Shown: positions 1-6,886 of the stretch, piece by piece
How positions within the stretch are numbered: position 1 is the first letter of the stretch
Layout: each line of letters begins with the position of its first letter
Assembly: GCA_965204545.1 (NCBI GenBank)
Contig: CBDBFA010000003.1
Coordinates: 372,001 to 436,000, forward strand
DNA length: 64,000 nt
Reading direction: 5' to 3'
From: JAABVD01 sp965204545
GTDB taxonomy: Bacteria; Verrucomicrobiota; Verrucomicrobiia; Opitutales; UBA2995
Notes under the pieces: model-generated
What the model saw: only the letters and a program-made list of their open reading frames with translations
Database searches by the model: none
Told to the model about the DNA's origin: nothing
Program-made: the position numbers and the translations under genes

Positions 1-2652
1 GCCGTTGTAGTCCCAGGGGGCGCTCTCCGGGCGCAGGTTTCCCTGGCCGGCGGTCTCCTCAAAAGGAGCGGTGGGGACCGAGTTGAAAATATTCTGAATT
101 CCGAAGGCCAAATGGTAAAGCTCGCCTAAGCTGTACCCGATTTCGCCATCGAATATGATGGCTCCAGGAAAGGCATCGAGGTCGGTGCAGGAATTTGACT
201 GGAAGCGGCAGGCATCCCAGGAACTGAAGAAACTGGATCGCAGCAAGCCGTCCCAGGAACCCCTTTGGTGACGAGCGGAAAACACCAGGCGGTGATCGGG
301 GTTCAATTCTTCCAGCTCCACCTGACGACGGGGGGTCATTAATTGGACCCCGATCGGTTCGGCCAAGGGTGTGCCGAGGAATTCGGAGACTTGCCGCAAC
401 TGGGAAAAATCATCGAGGTTGGTTTGGGTCCAGTTATAGGCGAAATCGATGCTCGATTCGGACTGGTCGCTCCACTCCTTCCTCCACTGCAGGACCAGGT
501 CGACTCCTCGGGTAGTAGTATCGAAGTCGTTGGAGAAGAACTTGATTTCCTGCAGAACGCCGGTGCCCCTCAGGGCCTCCTTTTCCCGGATGAGTTGGTC
601 GATTTCATCCGTGATATTGATATTCCCGGTCAAGGCGATACGGTCCTGAATGGAAACTTGGAAAAAGTCGAGGGTCATGTGGACTTCGTCGGTGAGTTCA
701 ATGGCGGTGCCAATGGAAAAGTTGACGGATTCCTCCTCGGTCAGAGGTAACCCGCCCAGAGCCGCGGCGATGGGATGAGTGGGCGGTACCTGACCTTGCT
801 CGGACAATCCGCCGGTGCCGGAAAAGCCGGTGGTCACGGCGGTGAAGTTGGCTTGGCCGGGAGACGGCGCGCGAAACCCGGTGCTGACGGTGGAACGCAA
901 GGAGACCCCTTCTTTCATCCGCCAGAATGCGGAGAGCTTGCCGTTGAGGGTACTGCCGAAATCGCGGTAGAAATCCTCGTAACGCACGGCTACACCCAGT
1001 TGCAACGGGTCCGTCACGTCCGCTTGCATATCGAGGTAGAGGGCATAGTTGGGGCGATCCCACTTTCCAGCATTCCTCGGATCCAAGCCTTGATAGCCGT
1101 TGGATCCAATGCTGAAACCCTGATCGAAGAAGGGACCGGTCTGGTAAGAGGCTGGATCGCCGGCAACGGATTCGAAGGTTTCCTCACGCCATTCCCCACC
1201 CCAGGCAATGTCGAGCAGGGAGGCCAGGCCGCCCACCTCGGCGGAGTAGGCGAAGTCGAGGTTGCCCGCCACTTCGGTCTGAATGTATTCGCGCGGACGG
1301 AAGGAAGTCGGAGTATCCGGCCCCAGCGAAGCATTGATGGTGTTGAATATGAAAAAATCGACGTTGCTTCGAGCGCCGCTCACGCTGGCGTCCCATTTGA
1401 GGAGGCTGTCGGGTTCGTTGCGCAGCCCGGTCACCAGGCTCAGGTCCCGGATGTCCGCTCCGAAACGTGGGGTAAAACCGCCTGGAAACCGTTCGTTGAA
1501 TAGGAAAAGTTCACCTCGGTATTGGTCGATAAATGATTCCACCTCCCTGAAGTCGGCATCCAAGGAAGGCACATTCACGTTGTCGACGGTGATGTCGTCG
1601 CTGAGGTCGAGATCGACGACAGCCCGCTGATCCCCGAAGCGAAAGACGGCGCTGCGGGCGGACGAGGTGCCGGGAGCGCGGAAGAAGAATCCGCCCTCGG
1701 TCCGGCGCTCGGCCCAACCTCCCATACTGTAGGCTTCGATCCCGCTATCGAGGGGGACGGCGGCGTTGAAGAATGTGTTCCAGGCGCCGTCTACGTCGGG
1801 GTTGCCCCAGATCTGGGCCGGTTGGTTGACGGGATAACCCCGTGAAATAAGGGTTGCGGCATCGGCCCTGCTACCGGAGCGGATAGTCGGGTCGAGCTGC
1901 TTGTATTCGAGGCTTACATTAAGGAAACCATCTTGGGTGAGCGGTAATCCGAAATTCAAGGCTGTTTGGGCCAGGGCGCCGTCCCCCTTGAAGTACTCAC
2001 CCGCGCGAATTTCCAGCATCGCACCTTCGGAGGCGTCGCGCAATCTCAGGTTAAGCACTCCGGCGATGGCATCCGAGCCGTACTGAGCGGCGGCGCCGTC
2101 TCGTAGAAGTTCCATTTGTTCAATTGCGATTGAGGGGATGACGCTTAAATCCGGTCCCTGGGAGCCGGTGTTGAGGGAACTGCCCAGCAACGCGATCACT
2201 CCGGAGCGGTGGCGGCGCTTGCCGTTGACCAGTACCAGCAGGTTGTCCGGAGGCAGACCCCGCAGGGTAACGGGACGGACCAGGGTCGCCTCGTCATCGA
2301 TACCGTGCCGCTGGACATTGAAGGAGGGGACCAAGGTACGCAGTATATCGTCCAGGGTAACCGAGGCTTGGCCGCTCAGATCAGCCGGGCTCAACACGTC
2401 TATGGGGGCGGCGGATTCTTCCACTGAACGGGGCGCATGCCGCGTCCCCACGACCACCAGTTCCTCCAGGGTGTACTCCTCGATTTCGGAGGCATCTTCC
2501 GTGCCTTCCGCAGATGGCTGCGACTCCTGCGGCCAAAGCGTATTGTAGAAGAAAAGGGAACCAACCAGCAGAAGACCGAAGGCAGAATGCCTGAAGGAAG
2601 GTACCGGGTCGGTTAAAGGTGGGGCCAGGTTGGAATTAATGCGTTTTTTCAT
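1..2652 (-). CDS. TonB-dependent outer-membrane receptor, C-terminus cut by window edge
   Basis: The reverse strand reads open for 884 codons from ATG at 2652 to base 1 with no stop, so only the last few beta strands should be missing. Residues 24-39 are hydrophobic and fit a signal peptide. Residues 63-71 (EELVVVGTR) look like a TonB-box region, followed by a plug domain with LRGLPPDNLLVLVNGKRRH near 128-146 and the DGAAAQYGSDAIAGVLN signature. The rest is a long run of alternating beta strands ending in a FGIQNIFN segment typical of TonB barrels. It should import a large or scarce substrate through the outer membrane using TonB energy. The substrate cannot be told from sequence. A polysaccharide fragment is possible given the lyase about 4 kb away, but that is inference. 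Confidence 0.93.
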   Translation of the reverse strand, partial: MKKRINSNLAPPLTDPVPSFRHSAFGLLLVGSLFFYNTLWPQESQPSAEGTEDASEIEEYTLEELVVVGTRHAPRSVEESAAPIDVLSPADLSGQASVTLDDILRTLVPSFNVQRHGIDDEATLVRPVTLRGLPPDNLLVLVNGKRRHRSGVIALLGSSLNTGSQGPDLSVIPSIAIEQMELLRDGAAAQYGSDAIAGVLNLRLRDASEGAMLEIRAGEYFKGDGALAQTALNFGLPLTQDGFLNVSLEYKQLDPTIRSGSRADAATLISRGYPVNQPAQIWGNPDVDGAWNTFFNAAVPLDSGIEAYSMGGWAERRTEGGFFFRAPGTSSARSAVFRFGDQRAVVDLDLSDDITVDNVNVPSLDADFREVESFIDQYRGELFLFNERFPGGFTPRFGADIRDLSLVTGLRNEPDSLLKWDASVSGARSNVDFFIFNTINASLGPDTPTSFRPREYIQTEVAGNLDFAYSAEVGGLASLLDIAWGGEWREETFESVAGDPASYQTGPFFDQGFSIGSNGYQGLDPRNAGKWDRPNYALYLDMQADVTDPLQLGVAVRYEDFYRDFGSTLNGKLSAFWRMKEGVSLRSTVSTGFRAPSPGQANFTAVTTGFSGTGGLSEQGQVPPTHPIAAALGGLPLTEEESVNFSIGTAIELTDEVHMTLDFFQVSIQDRIALTGNINITDEIDQLIREKEALRGTGVLQEIKFFSNDFDTTTRGVDLVLQWRKEWSDQSESSIDFAYNWTQTNLDDFSQLRQVSEFLGTPLAEPIGVQLMTPRRQVELEELNPDHRLVFSARHQRGSWDGLLRSSFFSSWDACRFQSNSCTDLDAFPGAIIFDGEIGYSLGELYHLAFGIQNIFNSVPTAPFEETAGQGNLRPESAPWDYNG

Positions 2653-3027
2653 ATTACTAACGGAGTGGATGGGAAGGCGCCGTTGGCGCCAATTAGGAAT
2701 TAGGAATGAGGAATTATTCTAACAACGCTTCGCTTGATCCGGCTTCGCCGGAACAGGATCGCTGTCGCGAACAGGAGGTATGTAGCCACAAAAAGCACAA
2801 AAGACTCAATGATTAATAAGGCTGAAACCAAAAACTAGTAACCAGATACCAGGATCCAGTATCCAGGAAATGACTCTCGCAACCATGCTTCGCAATGCTA
2901 CGCAGGTCAAGAAGCACGGTTTGTGGCTGTAAAAATCGCGGGGTAAAGCCACTCCTACAGCTCGATCAAGATCACAATCACGATCAAGATTTAGCCTTTA
3001 ACCTTCAGCCTTCAGCCTTTCAGCCCC
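2653..3027. other. Intergenic region made of several dispersed repeats
   Basis: No gene is visible. A family A copy lies at 2676-2715 (GGCGCC twice, then AATTAGGAATTAGGAATGAG), with a GCCACAAAAAGCACAAAAG stretch at about 2787-2806. A family D copy (ACTAGTAACCAGATACCAGG and onward) is at about 2833-2868. A GATC-rich tract (CGATCAAGATCACAATCACG) is at about 2963-2990, followed by CTTTAACCTTCAGCCTTCAG. It separates two minus-strand genes, and the receptor promoter must lie within it, but no convincing -35/-10 pair was found. Confidence 0.7.
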
Positions 3028-4644
3028 CTAGTCATCGAGGATCTTCTTCGCTATTTCTCTGGCCTTGCCCAGATTGCGGACAATGCGGTCTGGGGGGACC
3101 CGCTTCAAAACATTGAGAGCCCCGAGGGTGACGGCCGGCAAACCGGAGAGCCCCATTACAATGCACTCGGTTTTCTGATCGATGGCGGCATCGATCAAAC
3201 GTTCCACCACCAGGGCGGCGCTGTCGTCCATGTAGACGGTGTCGGTGAAATCGAAAATGACGACCTCATGTTCTCCTATGTCCCTGCTTATGGTGGCGAT
3301 CAAATTGGTGGAAGAAGCCACGGAAAAACGCCCCCTGAGCGCCACCAGGCCGACGCGGGCAGAAAAATCTCCCCCATCGGAATCCTCCTTCTTTCCGGAA
3401 AAGAAACTCTGGTCCAGTAGCGGCACGGAGACCACACTGTCCAGCTCCAGGCGTTCCAGCACCCGCGCGCTGGTCATCCCCGCGGCGATCAACCCGATGG
3501 CTACTGCGGTAACCAGGTCGAGGAAGACGGTGAGTCCGAGAGTGACGAGCATTACGACAAGGTGTTCCCGCTGGACGCGGTGGATGCGGGTGATGAAACG
3601 CCAGTCGATAATGCCCCAGCCGACTCTAATGAGGATTCCGGCAAGAACGGCATGGGGAATGGCCTCCACGAATCTACCCAGGCCAAGAACGATGCCCAGC
3701 AGGATTGCCGCATAAAGCGCTCCGGAAAACCGGGTCAACCCTCCCGCTCGTATGTTAACCACCGTGCGCGAGGTGGATCCGGCCCCGGGCAGACCCCCGA
3801 TCAACCCCGCAAACATATTGCCGAGGCCCTGGCCGATCAGCACCCTGTCCGGGTTGTGGTGCGTTCGGGTCATCGAATCACCTATCAAGGCGCTGAGAAG
3901 AGTGTCGATGGCGCCAAGAAAACCGATGATCAGGGCCGGTTCAATACCTCGCGCAAATATGCTGAGGGAAAAATCAGGCAGCCGCAATTTCGGAAAACCT
4001 GTGGGCACTTCGCCAATGACGGGCACACCCCGCAACCACAAGACGCTCAGCAGGGTTCCGGCAATCAGCGCCGCCAAAGTAGGGGGCAGATATTTCCTGA
4101 ACCGCTTGGGCCAGAATATGCCTATGAGAAGGGTGACGGAAGCAATGGTAAACGCGCTGAAGTCGATATTCCGAATGGCCTCGGGCCAAGCCAAGACCAC
4201 GCTTGGGGGAGGACCCGATGGCCCGGTTACCCCAAGAAAGGGAAGGGTCTGGAGCAAAATGATGATTATTCCGATGCCGGACATGAATCCGGAAATCACG
4301 GAGTATGGGGTATAGGCCACAAAGCGGCCGATCTTCCCTACACCCAGTAATAATTGGACCAGGCCTGCCATAATGGCTATGGTGAACGCCTCTGCCAAGC
4401 TGCCCGCGTGGCCCGTTACGATGACCGCCATGGCCACTGACATCGGTCCGGTGGGACCGGAAATGAGAGTTCGGCCTCCCCCAAAAATAGCGGCGAATAA
4501 ACCCACCGCGATTGCACCGTACATACCGGCGACCGCCCCAAGGCCCGAGACTACCCCGTAAGCCAGCGCCAATGGCAGTCCCACTATTGCAACTGTAATG
4601 CCACCGAAAACATCCCCGCGAAAAGTTTGGAAGTCGTACTTCAT
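3028..4644 (-). CDS. SulP-family anion transporter with C-terminal STAS domain
   Basis: This 538-residue inner-membrane protein belongs to the SulP/SLC26 family, which moves sulfate, bicarbonate or other anions, often with sodium or protons. The N-terminal two thirds is strongly hydrophobic with many membrane segments; the family signature SGPTGPMSVAMAVIV is at about 62-76. Residues about 420-530 form a soluble STAS domain (VVIFDFTDTVYMDDSAALVV). The length is normal for the family. Substrate is uncertain: sulfate is attractive because the nearby chondroitinase-type lyase acts on sulfated glycans, but marine bacteria use many SulP proteins for bicarbonate. It is transcribed alone, with a long leader holding a strong hairpin. 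Confidence 0.93.
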   Translation of the reverse strand: MKYDFQTFRGDVFGGITVAIVGLPLALAYGVVSGLGAVAGMYGAIAVGLFAAIFGGGRTLISGPTGPMSVAMAVIVTGHAGSLAEAFTIAIMAGLVQLLLGVGKIGRFVAYTPYSVISGFMSGIGIIIILLQTLPFLGVTGPSGPPPSVVLAWPEAIRNIDFSAFTIASVTLLIGIFWPKRFRKYLPPTLAALIAGTLLSVLWLRGVPVIGEVPTGFPKLRLPDFSLSIFARGIEPALIIGFLGAIDTLLSALIGDSMTRTHHNPDRVLIGQGLGNMFAGLIGGLPGAGSTSRTVVNIRAGGLTRFSGALYAAILLGIVLGLGRFVEAIPHAVLAGILIRVGWGIIDWRFITRIHRVQREHLVVMLVTLGLTVFLDLVTAVAIGLIAAGMTSARVLERLELDSVVSVPLLDQSFFSGKKEDSDGGDFSARVGLVALRGRFSVASSTNLIATISRDIGEHEVVIFDFTDTVYMDDSAALVVERLIDAAIDQKTECIVMGLSGLPAVTLGALNVLKRVPPDRIVRNLGKAREIAKKILDD

Positions 4645-4738
4645 GTTGGAGGATCTTCGATGGCTTTCCAGGAGGCCGAGCCATCCCCGAAGATTATCCG
4701 CCCTTTAAATCCGGATCGGTCCGGTTGGGTACTCCCCT

Positions 4739-4766
4739 CTTCCCGGACGGTTTCCAGTCCGGGAAG
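4739..4766 (-). promoter_or_regulatory. Perfect 10-bp hairpin in SulP leader
   Basis: CTTCCCGGAC at 4739-4748 pairs perfectly with GTCCGGGAAG at 4757-4766 around an 8-nt loop, about 95 bases upstream of the SulP start on its coding strand. There is no T-run after it, so it is not a classic terminator. It could be part of a cis-regulatory RNA; I cannot match it to a known riboswitch class. Confidence 0.4.
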
Positions 4767-4912
4767 GCTCGCCTCGACAGAGGGGGATAAAGCGTCTTTC
4801 GGTTGGCAGGGATACCCTTCCCCACTGGCACCGGTCCGAAAAAGCTCTGTCATGTAAATTGATATTGGAGAACGGAACGAAAGCGTCAAGCGCGGGGACA
4901 GGGAGAGAGGGA

Positions 4913-4995
4913 AACCACAAAAGGCACATGAGGGGCCAGGGGCGCCAATTAGGAATTAGGAATTTTGTGTGTATTTGTGCCTTTTGTGGCTTTTA
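4913..4995. repeat. Family A repeat, complete inverted-arm copy
   Basis: The arms AACCACAAAAGGCACA (left) and TGTGCCTTTTGTGGC (right) are inverted copies of each other and enclose the core GGCGCCAATTAGGAATTAGG at about 4938-4957. This is the clearest solo copy of the family. The same core and the same kind of arms recur at the borders of the GxxExxY cassette and at about 56940-57075. Confidence 0.75.
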
Positions 4996-5229
4996 ATCCC
5001 ATCTGCGCTTATCTGCGAAATCTGCGGTTCTTCTTCTCCCCTTTGGGCCTCCTGTGCCTTTCTTCTAAATCGCGTTGACGGTAATGCTCTCATCGAGTTA
5101 ATTTCAGGAGTGATTTCCGTTACGGGTATCAGAAAAACCGGCCATCAGGTCCCAAAACAAAGGAACATACCGGGCCGGATCCGAGTCCTTCCGTAGAAAC
5201 GACAAACCGCTCCACTTAACGTTAATAAC

Positions 5230-6168
5230 ATGAAACACCTCACCAACCTCATGAATATGCTGTTTCCGACCGGAACAGACGCCAAGCGATTCACCTTTCA
5301 CAGCAGGAGGCATGTACTGAGATGGCGGATAAGCCTGATGCAGATCGGTTTTCTCGCGGTGGTTCATGCCCTGGCCGCGGATGGCAATGCGCCAACCGAA
5401 GAACGATCGGATCAGCAAGAGGAATCCGCGCTCATTATAGGCCTGTCTTCCTCATCCGAAGAGGTTTCTACCGTGGTCCAGCAGCAGGTCGGCAACGTGG
5501 GGGTAACGACCGTGACGACGCCATCGGGAACCAGGACCATCACAAGTGTCCCAATCGGTAATGCGACGGTCCATAATCTCTCAAAGCCAACCGGGGAATC
5601 CAAAGGCGAAACGAACGCCCCTGCCGCAAATCCCGCCGTGGTTCATGCTCTGGCAGCAGATGGCAATGCGTCAGCCGAAGAAGGATCGGACCAGCAAAAC
5701 AATGCCGCGCTGATTGTCGGCATGTCTTCCTCGGACAAAGAGGTTTCTTCCGTGGTCCAACAGCAGGTCGGCGACGTGGACGTAGCAACCGTGGTGACAT
5801 CATCGGGAACTGCGACTGTCACGAGCGCCCCAATCGGCAATACGACGGTTCATAATCTCTCATCCTCTTCAGGGGAATCCATCAGTGGAACAAGCACGCA
5901 GGTGGGGAATACCACCGTCCACAATTTCACCGGCTCGGGTGGCAACCCGGTATCCGCGACGACTCAATCAATCGGCAATGTTCAAATCACGACGGGGTCC
6001 TCCGGGAAGGAGTCTTTTTCCGCCATCACACAGAAGGTGGGCAACACAAATATCACCATCGTGACGACGCCATCGGGAACCTCGGTTGGAACGAGCACGC
6101 AGGTGGGGAATACCACAATCCACAACTTCACCTCTCCACTCGGAAAGTCCGATTCGTCCAAGCCGTAA
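5230..6168 (+). CDS. Secreted protein of degenerate VGNTTVHN-type repeats
   Basis: This 312-residue protein has no recognised family. A basic N-region is followed by a short hydrophobic stretch ending ALA-ADG near residue 48, which fits an extended signal peptide. The mature part is rich in Ser, Thr, Gly, Val and Asn and is built from units of about 18-23 residues around the pattern (I/V)GN(T/V)x(V/I)xxx(T/S)xxxG, for example IGNATVHNLS, VGNTTVHNFT and VGNTNITIVT. A block of about 94 residues starting AVVHALAADGNA is duplicated in tandem, copying the signal-cleavage region into the interior. Regular short beta units suggest a beta-solenoid or amyloid-like surface protein; this is inference. 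It stands alone between repeats. The ATG at 5230 is used because it opens the longest frame; a start at M37 (MQIGFLAVV) would give a shorter signal peptide. Confidence 0.6.
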   Translation: MKHLTNLMNMLFPTGTDAKRFTFHSRRHVLRWRISLMQIGFLAVVHALAADGNAPTEERSDQQEESALIIGLSSSSEEVSTVVQQQVGNVGVTTVTTPSGTRTITSVPIGNATVHNLSKPTGESKGETNAPAANPAVVHALAADGNASAEEGSDQQNNAALIVGMSSSDKEVSSVVQQQVGDVDVATVVTSSGTATVTSAPIGNTTVHNLSSSSGESISGTSTQVGNTTVHNFTGSGGNPVSATTQSIGNVQITTGSSGKESFSAITQKVGNTNITIVTTPSGTSVGTSTQVGNTTIHNFTSPLGKSDSSKP

Positions 6169-6300
6169 GGCGCTAAAGGCGCCCAAGGGCGCCAATTAGG
6201 ATAGCCGCGAAAGAGCGCAAAGATCACAAAAAATACAGGGAGATATTGCCACAACTCTTCAACTTGAGCCTGCTCATTGAACGATTCATCATCTGCGGCT

Positions 6301-6651
6301 ATGAATGAAGAGATTAGAAATCTGTGTGATACGATTCGGGAAACCTCTTATGCAATCCACGAATTTCTCGGCCATGGTCATTTAGAAAAGGTATACGAAA
6401 ATGCCCTCGCTCACCGCCTCAGCAAATTAAACCTTGGAGTCGATCAACAATCTCCAATTACGGTTAATGACCAGGACGGAACGATTGTTGGGGAATATTT
6501 TGCCGACCTACTTGTCGAGGAAAAGCTCATTGTAGAAATTAAAGCTACAAAATCTTTATCTGGAGAACACGAAGCACAATTATTGGGCTATTTGAAATCC
6601 ACACAAATTGAACACGGGCTTCTCATCAACTTTGGATCTTTTCGTTTTTAG
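6301..6651 (+). CDS. GxxExxY protein (PDDEXK_3 nuclease-fold family), probably C-terminally truncated
   Basis: The protein (116 residues from ATG 6301; a TTG at 6277 would add eight) matches the GxxExxY family, predicted PD-(D/E)XK nuclease-fold proteins of unknown role. The name-giving motif is seen in GHGHLEKVYENAL, the core in GEYFADLLVEEKLIVEIKA (D, then E-x-K after a beta strand), and the family ending begins in LLGYLKSTQIEHGLLINFGS. The frame stops at TAG (6649-6651) after GSFRF, but reading past it gives IKKYALSLVR and another stop. That resembles the usual family C-terminus, so CAG to TAG is a likely nonsense change. It lies between inverted family A repeats. No clear Shine-Dalgarno site is visible. 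Confidence 0.8.
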   Translation: MNEEIRNLCDTIRETSYAIHEFLGHGHLEKVYENALAHRLSKLNLGVDQQSPITVNDQDGTIVGEYFADLLVEEKLIVEIKATKSLSGEHEAQLLGYLKSTQIEHGLLINFGSFRF

Positions 6652-6704
6652 ATAAAAAAGTACGCTCTATCACTAGTTCGATAGCCTCAAAAGGAGGAAC
6701 AAAA

Positions 6705-6826
6705 GGAATAGCCGCGCAATAGCGCAAAGAGCACAAGAATAGTCTTTATCGCCTTACAGGAATACCAAACCATAAATTTTTTTTTGCGTTCTCTGCGTTC
6801 TTTGGCGGCTATTCCTAATTGGCGCC
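6705..6826. repeat. Family A hairpin element downstream of the GxxExxY gene
   Basis: GGAATAGCCGCGCAATAGCG with GCAAAGAGCACAAG (6705-6742) faces its inverted relative TTTGCGTTCTCTGCGTTC with TTTGGCGGCTATTCC (up to 6816), then ATTGGCGCC at the end. The 122 bp could fold into a long imperfect hairpin and resembles solo elements elsewhere in the window. Confidence 0.7.
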
Positions 6827-6886
6827 AACGGCGCCTCCCCCTATGTGGTTAATTTTTGGTTTCAGACGACTTAAGAGATTTTTCAA

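Larger units (their letters stand above)
4645..5229. other. Divergent intergenic region with structured leader and repeats
   Basis: This 585-bp gap separates divergent genes. The SulP-proximal part (4645-4870) is GC-rich, contains a 10-bp hairpin and is not related to the repeats, so it may be a structured 5' leader. The part from about 4908 to 5075 consists of family A repeats and tracts such as CATCTGCGCTTATCTGCGAA. No protein-coding gene is supported; short open frames here overlap both repeats and leader. Confidence 0.6.
6188..6826 (+). mobile_element. Repeat-bounded cassette carrying a GxxExxY gene
   Basis: The left border (from 6188) reads GGCGCCAATTAGGATAGCCG then CGAAAGAGCGCAAAG. The right border (6777-6826), read on the other strand, is GGCGCCAATTAGGAATAGCC then GCCAAAGAACGCAGAG. 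These are imperfect inverted repeats of about 48 bp around a single gene. A second, directly oriented border copy is at 6705-6742, so the right side is itself a hairpin-type element. The same sequences occur without a gene elsewhere in the window. This looks like a mobile or formerly mobile unit with one protein gene; no transposase signature is present. Confidence 0.55.

Noticed and set aside
775..1503. 242-codon plus-strand open frame
   Set aside because: It is antisense to the conserved TonB-receptor frame and shows no family motif.
3562..4350. 262-codon plus-strand open frame
   Set aside because: It is antisense to the SulP membrane domain; its Gly/Gln/Asp-rich translation is typical of a shadow of hydrophobic codons.
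4641..4889. 82-codon minus-strand frame before SulP
   Set aside because: It overlaps the SulP start and the hairpin leader and has no recognisable features.
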